A stretch of DNA of 64,000 nucleotides from Prostheceraeus crozeri. Its lineage: Eukaryota > Platyhelminthes > Polycladida > Euryleptidae. The position numbers and the translations under genes are program-made. Below, piece after piece: positions 45,651 through 56,839 of the stretch. The stretch spans positions 75,001 to 139,000 of the forward strand of contig CAJQUW010007472.1 of the NCBI GenBank assembly GCA_907163375.1, written 5' to 3'. The notes under the pieces were generated by a model. The model ran no database searches and was not told the DNA's origin. It saw nothing but the letters and a program-made list of their open reading frames with translations. Position 1 is the stretch's first letter. Each line of letters opens with the position of its first letter.

Positions 45651-46020
45651 ATTTTCATATCCATGCTCTAAAAACAATTAAATCTTCTAAACAACTATAA
45701 CATCTTTAATTCATCACTACGTTTATGGATACTAATTTATAATAAATGTGATGCAACTTTCTCTCGTAGTTACCATTCCCTCCACTTTGTACTTTGTAGT
45801 ACTATCGGTGTTTCATACTTCATTTCTTTAAATCGATTAGATTTCTCTGTGATCTAAAATTCTATGATTAAATATGATGTAATAGAGCGATTCAATAGAA
45901 AAGTTTGAAATGCTTTAAGGTTATAATTTTTGACAAACTTGAATTTACAAAACGGCGTACATAACCCTAACTTTACGTTTTTACCGTGTGCTTTCCTTCA
46001 GTTTATGCTCAACTTTATGG

Positions 46021-46589
46021 CAGGGATGCGGAGTCCCATCATTTTGATAGGACTCCTTCTCCAACTCCGGATGGCAAGCATAAATGGCCTTTTAAAAAAA
46101 ACTGGTAACCTACATCATAGATCATTATGGACTTAGCTGAACCTATCTTTAGTGATCACTGCTGTATCAATTATCAATCTTTTTCGATGAAAGTTTATCA
46201 AATGTCGCTTTAATTTGGATGCATGTGACTCGGCTCCTCCTGTTGATGTGTGCTTCACACGGTTTTTCTCCAGTCTCTACCAGGCAGGAAAATCTCCCAT
46301 CCTCTCCAAAAAATATGAGCAGGTGTGATCGAGGCTAGGAAGGCTTGTCTTCTCTACTAAATCACCGAGTGAAAAGACAATCCTATTTTCACTATCACGG
46401 TTCATTCCCTCAACTATTACAAGCTTTGCATGCAGCAGTGTCTCTGTATTTTTGTTTGATGGAGAAAGTTGACATCAAGGCAGTGACAGCTATGCACGAG
46501 GATAAATAATTTGTATTACATTTCGGGTCTAGTTATAGGCCGGAGTCCGGAGTCTTATGATTTGATAGGACTCCAACTCCACACCCCTG
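46021..46589. mobile_element. hAT-type MITE with CAGGGRTGYGGAGT ends
   Basis: The left end is CAGGGATGCGGAGTCC. The right end on the minus strand is CAGGGGTGTGGAGTTGG. The flanks are CTTTATGG (46013-46020) and GTTTATGG (46590-46597), 7 of 8 matching. Just inside, GATAGGACTCC recurs in both ends. It is 569 bp with no transposase. The ends differ from the other hAT-like families here. Confidence 0.87.
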
Positions 46590-46597
46590 GTTTATGG

Positions 46598-47854
46598 GGC
46601 ATGCAATTGTATGTAGTTCCTTGGACTCCTTGACTGAAGTACACATTCACCTTCAACTTTCACATCCTGTTGCATCAACTCATTTCTTCCTTCTGAGTTT
46701 GGTTGCGCTGTTAGCATAGCGCTGATCCCTCTCTGGGATTAGTGCAGACTTGAAATTGAATATCTGATGAATTTCCACAGTAACGACAACAATCAAACAG
46801 AAAATCAGTAAAGACGAACGAAACTAATGAAAATATCTGTCCACAAACTCGGGATGATTTTCAATACTTCATTTCAGCATCAGAAAGTTACCAAATTGTC
46901 AAAGTCAGACATCGATACAAAGCGCTAGATTTCAGGAAACCAAAAAAATCCTTTGAGGCTAACTCGCGCGTTGCAGGCGCTCTGCAAAGTCGAATATATC
47001 ATGATTACAACAGCGGGGATGAATGTTTGATACTTTCCGTCATGTTACTATTTACGAAGCGACATTTATAATACATTACGTTCATTAGCTTCTAATCTCT
47101 AAACATTTTCAACTTGAAAGTTTACAACGATCGAAACTTCTCTTGTTACAATCCGAATAGAAATTCGACAGACAGTCAAAATTATTCAAAATCATTAGGT
47201 TCCGGTCCTGAAACATAACTGCTTGTTGGATTTTTTATTGACTGAATAAGTCAGTGGATACTGCAGAATAGGTTTTCTCCAGCGAAGTACAAATCCTCGC
47301 TAATTTGTCAAAAGTGTACGAATTTCAATTTCAGGTGGCTACAAAATTTTCGGAGCCTTTTTTTGGGGGGGGATTGCGAGAATTTTGAATGATTTACTTT
47401 AAATGCTGCAATTTTATAATTTGTGCATGTCAAATGAAGGCAAGAATCAGGAATAGTTGTCTCCGTGCACGCACGCCATCAAATAATCTGTGAGTTAACA
47501 GCTCTTGAATCGAATTGATTATCAGCGAAAAAAGAAGCTGTGGCTTGATATGACAGATTCTGGTAACTAACCTGAAATTCGACTGCATGACTTATATGCT
47601 AAACTGCATTGTAGGTAAATGCAGTACTACTTGTACACTACTAACGTGAAAAGTACCTGGGCTGGCAGAGCATCAGAGACAGCGGGAGATGTCTTCTGAC
47701 CGAATTAGCGAAGATACTTCTGTCAGATTTCGTAAGTTTTTTAGCCTTCCATGGAAGTTGCAATCAAATAATTGTATGGGATGCAAATTTGAAATTGTCA
47801 CACTCAAGCTAACGACGTTGCCATAATCCCAGTGTAATTTCTGCAAACACACTA
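46598..47854. other. unassigned spacer
   Basis: No gene recognised. A TTTTTTTGGGGGGGG homopolymer junction lies at about 47359-47373. Confidence 0.4.
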
Positions 47855-47932
47855 GTGATCTCCGTGGCACAGTGTTCAAGCGCTTGGCCTAGCGATCTTT
47901 CGGTTCAGAGGTCGAGCCTGGAAGTGTAACTG
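47855..47932 (+). repeat. tRNA-derived SINE, head only
   Basis: GTGATCTCCGTGGCACAGTG through GGTCGAGCCTGGAAGTG. The tRNA-unrelated body is lost. Confidence 0.82.
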
Positions 47933-48306
47933 TTTTTAGCATTTTAGTGTTTAACCCAAGGTTTTGCAGCATTAGGCACCTTCATTCAATTTCACCTAAG
48001 CTAAACCCAAGATGCTGTTTTGTAGTTGGAAAGAGTCAGGAGTTGATGTTATGATTACTATTATTATTATTCAACTGCTGTCTGGCAGTCATATTCAGGC
48101 ACAAAAGAACCAATTTGGGGTCAGTAGGAGTTTAAAATGTGACATAGTCAGAAAAAGATGTTTACAATGAGGAGATATGAACTGGCTGTCCTGGGCCACA
48201 TGTTTTTACCAGTAGCATGGTAAAGAATTCACCGTATATCAGGATTTCTTTCGTATAACCTTGCTATGTTGCAGATATACCTTTGTTGTCAACCTACTGT
48301 GTGACG

Positions 48307-48828
48307 CACAGAATTAGAAAGGTCGTCTCTTCTTCCGTTTGACTAGAAGGGAAGCATTAGAACATTCAACGTTATTGAAATGGTACAATCTCCTGACTAA
48401 ATACCATAGCAATCGAACAATGAGCAGCCAGTTCAACATTAAACACGCCAAATTGTGCAAAGTTTCAGTGACTGCTATCAACCGGATCACACAGCAAAGA
48501 GACGCAGTCGATGTCAAGTTCTACAGAGAAGTTTGTGAACGTTTTTTCATGCGCCTGCTAACTTTTTTTAAAATGATCGGAGGAACCAACATTATCGAGA
48601 AAACTTTTGCGCAATGATCTGAATTCTTCGAATCTGAAGGAGTCGTGGCGATCGGAGCATTTTGAAGGAATTCAGAGCAATCCGCAAGCGACGCACGACT
48701 ATTTTTCCTATCTCTGTAAGGTATTAAAAATTTCTTTTTGTCCACTTATTAGGTTCCTGCATGTGCCATCTGTTTGAATCAGTTTGCACTTCTAGCAAAG
48801 TGATACGATTAAACAATCAAATTCTGTG
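48307..48828 (+). mobile_element. hAT-like MITE, family A copy 3 (intact)
   Basis: 522 bp from CACAGAATTAGA to CAAATTCTGTG, flanked by exact GTGTGACG duplications (48299-48306 and 48829-48836). It has the same length as the nested copy at 61757-62278, so 522 bp appears to be the master length. It is the least disturbed copy in the window. Confidence 0.95.
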
Positions 48829-48836
48829 GTGTGACG

Positions 48837-50059
48837 TGGTCGAATGTGACGGTGTCTCGCTACAACATGAATGCTGGTGGCATTCTGTCAATAAAAACAG
48901 AACAATATGCTGTCGATATCACTTAGAGATGCCTTGAGTCTTCACTCGCACTCCTTTTGTAACGTCGGCGTGGCCTAGTGAAGAAGGTGCGAGCTCTTCT
49001 CCACCGCGAACTTCGGTTCGATTCCTAGGTCAGGCGAGTGCGGTCGGGGAATCAAGGGTGTTGGTGTCTTGTATTGACTTAATCGTTGTCATTCTCTTTA
49101 GTGTACTGCGACAGACCGAAATTCTTTATTTTCGTTGTGCTTTAGTATTCATCTCCTTTCTGATCATCTTTGAATTTTACATGTGACTGCTCGTTCGAAA
49201 GTTTAATCGCAAGTCAGTTCTCTGTAAATCAGTACATTGGGAACTAGTGGCATAGAAGAATAATGGAAGGTTTTAAACAGCCGTCGCAAAGGCATGTCTC
49301 TTCATGTAATGCATGTTTTGTCCATTCGTGATATAAACATTTGCCTAGTCATAACTGCTTGCTCCCATTGGGAGTTGGGAGCGACTATCACTGTCTGAAG
49401 TAGTCTGGTTCAGCTTTCTATCTTCCTGTGAGACGGCGGAGTTTTATTAATTTCATGAGCTGTGATCATGCTATATAAAAATAGTTGATTACATGAATTC
49501 ATGAGAGATTTTGTCAAGATACTCACGAACTCATCTACTCAATGTGCGTGATATTAGTCATTCTCGACAAATCCAATGAAGAACCAGACAGCAAAAATAT
49601 TGAGGTCAATTTAATTTAAGATGTCGCCTAGAAAAATGATTTTCTATTCGATTAAATATTGATAATTATAATTTTGATGATTTGGGAATCATTGAATTAT
49701 TATGGAAATAGAATATGCGACTTCTATGATTTCTTCTATTCTATCTTTTTTGTAGTTATAGAACAGAATTCACGCAATTTATTCTCAGCAACGCCGAGCA
49801 GCGTTGCAACAAAAACCAGTGCCGGTAATGTCGAGGACTGGCATAGACACAGTCAAGAGCTGAGTTCGAATTTGTGATCAAAATTTGAAAGTCAATAAAA
49901 GGGGAGTGGTTGTTCAGTAGCACTGTTCTTGCGAATGGCTATTCGGAAATGTTCGTGAATGGCATGCCTTCTGAATTTGTTACGGTTTACTGACATCTCA
50001 GTTGGTCATCTCTACCCAGAAAGTGGTGTAGATGTACAGGGAACTGTTTCATGCTTACG
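48837..50059. other. spacer with one tRNA-like sequence
   Basis: Apart from a tRNA-like sequence at 48964-49037, nothing is recognised. Confidence 0.4.
48964..49037 (+). repeat. tRNA-like sequence, possible head of a second SINE type
   Basis: TGGCCTAGTGAAGAAGG resembles an A box and GGTTCGATTCC is a perfect B box, at tRNA spacing. A D stem (GCCT/AGGT) can form, but the acceptor and anticodon stems pair poorly. It differs from the common SINE. No second copy was seen in the window, so it may be a decayed tRNA or an isolated SINE head. Confidence 0.4.
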
Positions 50060-50440
50060 TGCCTTCAAATGTCCTACATTGTGTTTAGGTTCGTATATCT
50101 TCCTTAGTTAAAATACTGAATCACTATATGCCGGTTTGGCATATTGCAGTTCAGAATAAAGAACGTAGATATATGAAAAACATTTTAATCATTCCATTGA
50201 AGTCCACATTTGAATTAGAATTCTATGATGTTGAACAGCAATATGCTTCGTGGGTATATTGCGGTTCAATAGTAACATATTGCAGTTCAGTTACATAGAA
50301 AACCGAAACACAATGATATTACAGTTTAGACATCGGAACCGCAATAAGCTGACGGCCCTCAGCCTCATAGCATATTGCGGTTCAGCTGTCTAAACTGCAA
50401 TATTACATTGCTGACCTCAAAAATCCATGTGAATGAAGAT
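50060..50440 (-). repeat. repeat family C, copy 2
   Basis: Inverted relative to 33291-33550, with about 120 bp more in the middle. It carries at least eight CATATTGCRGTTCA-like motifs in both orientations between 50140 and 50405. The inner end CTCAAAAATCCATGTGAATG is repeated again at about 51129-51148, which suggests more family copies or a larger element up to 51160. Confidence 0.78.
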
Positions 50441-50517
50441 ATATTACCTTTCAAATGACAGCCTGGATGGCTCGTAGCGCCAGACGATTTAGGCTGATCA
50501 GTTGAAAGGTAATATAT
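50439..50517. repeat. 16-bp-stem hairpin
   Basis: ATATATTACCTTTCAA at 50439-50454 pairs perfectly with its complement at 50502-50517. The 47-base loop is GC-richer (GGCTCGTAGCGCCAGACG). Confidence 0.85.
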
Positions 50518-50758
50518 GAATTGTTACTGAACCTAAAATCTGTGACATCAAAAATCCAAGATTTTGATCCGTAAAACACTCAAATCTATGATAATTTTAT
50601 ACATATCCCATGCAGCTGAGAACATTGAAGTATTAAAGCTTGAGATATTTACGAGTCCAAATTGTGAGCCATAGGAATCACTTCAATGTCATTTTCACTG
50701 GGAATGTGAAGATGGACGGTGAAATGCTCCTACCTCAATGTTATTACATAGCAAATTA

Positions 50759-50788
50759 GACGGCCTTAATCATGCAATTAAGACCGTC
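50759..50788. repeat. 12-bp-stem palindrome
   Basis: GACGGCCTTAAT and ATTAAGACCGTC around a six-base loop, with one mismatch. Confidence 0.8.
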
Positions 50789-51160
50789 AAATTTGGAATT
50801 GGAGCTATATAAACGACTTTCATAGAAAAATGACATGTGAAATATCGGCGGACAATCCTACTTACTCAGTAACAATGTGCATTACCCGGCCGTCATTTTT
50901 CAATCCTTATAACATAGAAGCTACTGCTAAGATCATAGACTTCCAAATTGCAGAAGAATGTTCTTTACAGGAAGTCTATGGATAGATACAGATGTATATA
51001 AGTAGACAATGGAAATACCACATTAGATTTCTCTGTAAGTGATGAACAAACCGTCGGCCGCTAACGCGGCCTCTGATTTGTACATTACTTACCTTGAAAT
51101 CTCATATGGTATTCCTACATTGCTGCCCTCAAAAATCCATGTGAATGTTATATTGCCCAG

Positions 51161-51992
51161 CGACATTTTTCATATCATAGCAGATTGCCTTCACAGATTT
51201 AGAGGAAAATAACATAGCAATAGCGATTTGAGGCCTGCCAATGATATCTGTCACTACAGAGTTGTTGGAGGAAAATAATGGCCATCTTGATCACTGATAT
51301 GCATGCAATGGATAGCAGGTGTGATTGTAGGAAGATATGCAGTCAGCAATGGCCTCTACTGACGGCTGCTGCGTTCGTTTCATGCTTTCGTCTCCATAGA
51401 ATGTGCTCGGGCATACTTACGGCCATGTCGCTTATGAATGTAGCATAGGACCAACGATCCACAAAGTCACAGTCACAGGCCTTTGGTTTTCTTGCCTGAA
51501 AATTGGTATAGCTATGGTTACCTACTGTCAATGACGCGTTCTCTTCCCGGCAGAAAATGTCTTCATTCTGTTTCTGCAATTTGTTTTCGAAACGTGTGAA
51601 GTGTCTCCGCTTTTTCGTCTGCATTCGCTTCTTGATTCACAACATTATCACCTTGATTAGCCAAAAATACTGCTGAATCTTTTTGTAATTGAAACATGAA
51701 TCTTCTCACAACGTAACATTCGACAAAGTTGAACAATTCAACCAATTCTGCAGAATGATTGCGAAGAAGTTGGTAGGGGCCTCAGGAAATGATCTTGTAT
51801 GATTTCATGTTCAAGTTCATTGAAGAGAGTCGATGGCATGCGATCTATCGAACAAGAAGGTAAACACTCTAGTCTTGAGTTTTTCAGCTGGTGCCAACTT
51901 CAAGCGTAAACACAAACACGTCTTTAGCAGATTACAACAATCGGAAGCGAATGGAGATGCTTTTACTAGATGCTTTATCAATCGGAAATACA
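51161..51992. other. unassigned spacer with coding-like minus-strand frames
   Basis: Two overlapping minus-strand frames (51343-51624 and 51563-51745) have fairly balanced composition, with several Cys and Arg residues, but resemble no family I recognise. They could be remains of an element's gene. Confidence 0.3.
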
Positions 51993-52545
51993 CTTTTCAA
52001 AATAGGTCCTCGTACAAAATTTATTGCTCTTTTTCTAAAACGGTTCTAGCAACAGGTTAACGTTTCTTTTGGTACAATTGTAGTACACATGCCCAAAACC
52101 TTCTTTCAGCCACATGAATTTTCAAAAATACCTGCTTCCCTGGCTGGTGGGTCCTAATTAATAAAAACGGGTTGTCTTATTCTAAGCTCGCTCCTGACTA
52201 GTTATCTTGCAGGATCAAAAATTTGAAATATTGCTGCGATAGGATTCAGAAATGAAGTCTACAATTAGAAAATCAGCTAGTTATTGGGATTTCAAACTTG
52301 CAAACATCAAAATCGCAAATTTGCAAATTTTGCATTTTTTAGGCTATGTATCAACTTTGCAGATGTAATAACCATCGAACGCTATCATAGTATCTCGATG
52401 TAAACATGGCAGCTACACTGACAATGCGGTATGACACTGCACCATTGATGTACCAAAAAGAAGCGTCAATCTATTACTAGAACCTTTAAAAATCGCTTTG
52501 AAAAAGTGACAAATTTTGTGCGAGGACATATTTTGAACAGTGAAT
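51993..52545. repeat. inverted duplicate with protein-level similarity
   Basis: The arms 51993-52085 and 52451-52545 are diverged reverse complements. They share TTCAAAATAKGTCCTCG, the TACAAAATTT run, GGTTCTAG and TCTTTTGGTAC. The translated arms also agree: KYTFQNRSSYKIYCSFSK on plus and KFTVQNMSSHKICHFFKA on minus. Similarity at protein level beyond DNA identity suggests two decayed copies of one coding sequence in opposite orientations. The family is not recognised. Confidence 0.6.
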
Positions 52546-53877
52546 TTGGACGGTAATTTTGCGATGGTTTTTCGAAATTTCGTTGCTTGCGTAGTACCAG
52601 CGTCTGCCATCAATTTATCACACATTAACAGCCATGTATCAATGTCAGTTCAATTAAATTAGGATATGACAAGTATTACTAATATTGTGTAAATTTTAAC
52701 TGCCTCAATTCCTATCGCGTACAAGTTTGTTACTAAATGATTGTTACATTGTTCAATTTAATCGGCATTTTAAGTGCCTTCTCATTTGTTTTCTTCGTTC
52801 CCAGTAGAATTTGACTAATCGAATCGTTCAGTCGCTCGTAAAGGACTGAACAATAATTGATCTGTTTCATCATGCCATGTGTATTCCATTGTCGAAGCAA
52901 GTAAGTTCAAGGGCGGTCAAATTGCACCGATCAATTTCATCTCAGCAGGAGAAGAGGTTATTTAGGATTAGTATCACTTGCTTGCTAATCTGTGTCCATA
53001 ACCTTCATGACCAAGATATGAACCTTTTTGTTGATTGCGTAATCATTGTGACCCACATAGAAATTGAAGATAGCCATTCTCTCGTTTTCATCTGTACAGA
53101 CGAAAATGTAGAGATAATTCTGATATTAACAAGTTTATCGGAGGTTGAAGGACAAAATGGTTTTCTTCTTCTCATTCTCCGCGTGAGAAATCATTCAGTT
53201 GGGAAGTGTTCGCTCTCTGAGGACGAGACATTGAACTTTATGATTTCTGCATGAAAGTGAATAGATACTGAATCGACAAGCGAATTCTGTAACAGTTAAA
53301 TAGACATCATTTCGACCACCGTTGGCCTTTACATGAGTCTTTGATGAATCTTGTCTATTTCCAGGGGCTTCGGCAAGCAAGGATTCCAATGCAAAATTTG
53401 CTCCTTCGCTGTTCACAAGAGATGTCATGAATTAGTGACCTTCCAATGCCCTGGAGCTGACAAAGGTCCGGACACCGATGTAAGTAGTATTAGAATGTGT
53501 GAATTTCGTGTGTAAAGATTGAAAAATGAATCGTAAATCATTTCATATGAATCAACTAGTCTGCACCTATTTAGGTGAAAGCATTGTTTCCAGTTTGGAT
53601 TGAAACTGTTCTATATGATTTTCCTATGCCTAAACGAAGAGGTTGACGACGAAATTTTGTGCGTTGATATAATACAATATCCAGCACCTGACGCTTTTGA
53701 AGTGATTTTTTGGTCTAAATTGGGGAGAGTTATATTTTTGCTTACATTGCGGAAACTTTAAACTGATTGTAGTTGTAATTGCAGAAACAATTATAAAACT
53801 CGCGATTTTGGTAAAAGTAAAAGCGTAACTCGTAAAAGCAATGGTGAGAATAATGTTAGGCTTTCTCTTAGTTTATT
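52546..53877. other. unassigned spacer
   Basis: No gene recognised. The 125-codon frame 52877-53254 is the longest here but has no motif or homology I can name. A small GTTCAGTC/GACTGAAC hairpin lies at about 52826-52852. Confidence 0.35.
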
Positions 53878-54348
53878 TATGATAGTTGTAATAGAAAAAT
53901 CAATAACTTAATAAGAAAATACAAACTGCCTGTAACCTTGATAAGCAAACCTAATAAAACCACTAGCCAATATTTTTCTAAAAGATATGCTAAAAAACAT
54001 GTAAACTGTAATCTCTGTAATCTTCTCGACAACCCTTATCCCTGCGATGTGCGCTTTGTGGTTTACGAATTTGCTTGTAAACATTGCAGCAAAGGTTACA
54101 TTGAGCAAACTAATAGGCCTTTCAAAAATCGTTTCGAGGAGCATGAACGTAGTTTGCGCTTGCAGAACAATACGAGTGCCCTCTTCGAACATTCGATAAA
54201 TGACCACGATAGTAACCTTGACATTTTCGATTTCACAATCAACATCATTGCCAAGCATAGTTTGCCTCTTGAAAATCGTCTGGCTGAAGCTTGCTACATC
54301 AGAAATAGGAGACCACAGTTGAATCGCAAAGACGAGCTGGTTGGCTGA
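53878..54348 (+). mobile_element. Penelope-like element, C-terminal GIY-YIG endonuclease part
   Basis: The translation runs from a NNLIRKYKLPVTLISKPNK segment into a zinc-finger-like CNLCN...C cluster. It then shows VVYEFACKHCSKGYIEQTNR followed by PFKNRFEEH, a spaced SALFEHSINDHD, and ENRLAEACYIRNRRPQLNRK. This order and spacing is that of the GIY-YIG endonuclease which Penelope-like retroelements carry after their reverse transcriptase. No reverse transcriptase is seen upstream, so only the 3' end is present. Confidence 0.88.
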
Positions 54349-54424
54349 GAGATACTCTGTCTACGGTATTATCACAATAATATATAAACCACGCACTGAC
54401 TGCTTTTACCTTCTTTTTAGTGCA

Positions 54425-54450
54425 CTGAGGCAGCGACTGCATCGCGAAAC
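54425..54450 (+). ncRNA. hammerhead-like motif downstream of the Penelope-like ORF
   Basis: CTGAGGCA, a GCG/CGC stem and GAAAC follow one another about 80 bp after the endonuclease frame, in a CACTGAGGCAGCGACTGC context. Penelope-like elements are known to carry hammerhead ribozymes with CUGANGA and GAAA cores near their ends. Here the first core box has one extra base and the outer stem does not pair clearly. It is at best a decayed or variant form, and could also be a plain hairpin. Confidence 0.35.
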
Positions 54451-54539
54451 ATTTGCCGTGTAAATATTTTTAGCAACTGGTTTTTATTAAAGTTGTTACT
54501 AAAGGGAGTGCCGTATTTTTTTCTCATCTTCATCTTAAA

Positions 54540-56181
54540 CTGATTGACTTAAATTTGTTATACTGTAAATGAAACTCATGCTAGACCAAGGAACTTTGAT
54601 GACTAACTTTCACCAAAGAAACTTAATCAAAAATGGACGTTTCTAACTAAGGTTGTGTATTTGTTGTTGCTGTTCAGAGCATGTTTGCTTTTTTTATTTC
54701 TTCAGGCATAAAACCATTGATGCCAAGTAAAACTCCTAATTTTGCTTTCGTGTCGCAAATTTCGCTTGTATTCCAACCTTGCATTCTGGAGAACGCTAGA
54801 ATTATGTAGCTTGCTTTCTTCCTGAGTGTGATGTGATGAGTGGGAGTATTTATTGAAAGTAGACCTATCTCGTGTTGTAAAATTTCATTTGTACGGTTGA
54901 AAAGGAATTGCAGTTGCTAAGTTGCAGATATATTGATCTCTTCATGTGTCCCTATCTGTTTCCCAGCATGTATAAATGAAAGCAAGGTCTTGGGCATTGA
55001 TGTCCTCTCTCGTCAATAATTTTACAGAAAGGTTCAAGAAGATTCCGTCAATCTCAAATGAATTTCAGCTATAGGAACAAATGTTTGATGTTTGAATGAT
55101 ACGTTTTGTTACTGTTGAGGGTCATTGTGACATAATGACAATAATCACACAATAAAACCCAATATAAACTCCAGAACAATCTATACCTGACACAACGTCT
55201 TCAACTGAGCTATCTGTGCGAGATGGTTCTATTGATTTCTTCTTTTAAATGTTGTTTCGATAATAGATGCAGTGATGGAAGATTCGTAGGCTCCTTTCGT
55301 GTCACAATATAACGCAGGTCCATGGTAGATGCGGTTCCTGTTCGTCCATTTGACAAAAAACAGTACAACATTTACTTAATGAAGATTTTGGAGAGCAACA
55401 ATGCAGGAAATATTAGAGCGTGTGCGCAAGTGCCTGAGGTAAAGAAGTTTTGAAAATTGTTCAATAAGTCAGCATAGGATAAGAGGTAAAAATTCTATTT
55501 AAAGGTTGTGATTTCATTAGTGATAGTAAAGATTGCATGGCCTCAAGCATTTCTAATTTATTGCATTTGCGAAGTGCATGGATTCTTAATCATGTCGCTA
55601 AGCAAAACATAAAGTTGAAGCATGTTGAGGCCATAATAAATTCGACAATCACTAGGAATTTTGAAGCATGCTGGGATGTGGCTTCGTTTAATTAAAAAAT
55701 GTTTCTCTAATTTGGCGTTTTATTCGGAAAAGTAGCGAATTCCTGTGATGATCAAGTCACGTCGTGAGACCAAAGTGCGCCTGATAAGGAACAACATTCG
55801 CCAATTGTTCTAGCTTTTACGAATAAAACGTCTTATTTGAGAAGCGATCCTCAGTTATGACTCCTTCTTTTCAACTGAATCTGAGTTTTACAAACATCTT
55901 GCGCCACACACCTCCCCAATCACACACAAGTCCAACACGCGGTCAATACTACATCGGGCAAAGCATGGCTAAAAGAAAGAGGGTCGAAAAGGAGATCAAA
56001 GCAAGGCCTACCGAAATTCTGCTTAATTTTATCAATTCCGTGTAATTTCCTTTTTATAGATAAGTTCTTCTATCCTTTGATATCTCAAGTAACGCATGAT
56101 ATTTCATTAGAATTCTATGTTAGCATGCCTCAATGTCCATGCCCTTCTAAGGTTCTATTTGTTTTCCATAGATAGCTTAGT
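54540..56181. other. unassigned spacer
   Basis: No gene recognised. GATTTTGGAGAGCAACAATG at 55384-55403 weakly resembles the inner end of repeat C. Confidence 0.35.
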
Positions 56182-56316
56182 TTAACCGTTTTCATCCCAC
56201 ATGCAGAAAAATCATTCTAAAAACAATTCCTTTTAGCTGAATAATGCTTCATCAGTTACTATTGTGTGTACAAAATTTCATTGACATAGATATCGGTTTT
56301 CATGTATTTCAAACAT

Positions 56317-56332
56317 GTTCCCAAATGGGAAC
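56317..56332. repeat. piggyBac subterminal palindrome, left
   Basis: GTTCCCAAATGGGAAC, flanked by CAT and GTTGGGA. The 26-bp context recurs inverted at 58526-58551. Confidence 0.9.
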
Positions 56333-56839
56333 GTTGGGAGGATTCAGTATCAAGAATGAGAAAAATCCACCAGCGTCATTTTGCGTAATTCATCAATAAG
56401 CGTTGAATGTCGGCACTATTGATGGCTATTGACAAATGAATCTGCTTCTCAATTTCATTTATCCACAGGTAGCCTTGTATGAGAATGACCAGGGACTAAT
56501 GGATCTCTTTTCAAGTCGTTCCTGTATCAATTGAAGTAAAGAACAAAGAACCATAGAAAGCAGCTATTTATGGGAGAGTTTGGCTGCATGCCTCATATTC
56601 ATGCAAGGCTATCGATGTCATGACGTTGAGGCTCTGACGTCAGGTTACCATAGAATTCTATCCTTCATGAATTAGCTCGTTCAATGGAAATACATGGATA
56701 TAGATCCATGATGGGTGCATTCTTCCAATCTCAGACCTCACTTGATACTTCTGTTTACTCAGTCTCACGCTTACAGTGATATTGTTTGTATTCTGTATTC
56801 CAAGAATCAGATTCACATTTACTGGTATATCACTGTGTT

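Noticed and set aside
48339-48617. 92-codon frame shared by the family A MITE copies
   Set aside because: It is shared because the DNA copies are similar. It has no transposase signature, and the frame is not kept in all copies.
50494-50512. CTGATCAGTTGAAAGG as a hammerhead ribozyme core
   Set aside because: The first box does not fit CUGANGA, and the bases are already used in a perfect 16-bp stem.
52877-53254. 125-codon plus-strand frame as a possible gene
   Set aside because: No motif or family resemblance, and no promoter or splice context that I can see. A frame of this length is not remarkable in 64 kb.
53908-54258. 116-codon minus-strand frame
   Set aside because: Shadow of the Penelope-like endonuclease frame on the other strand.
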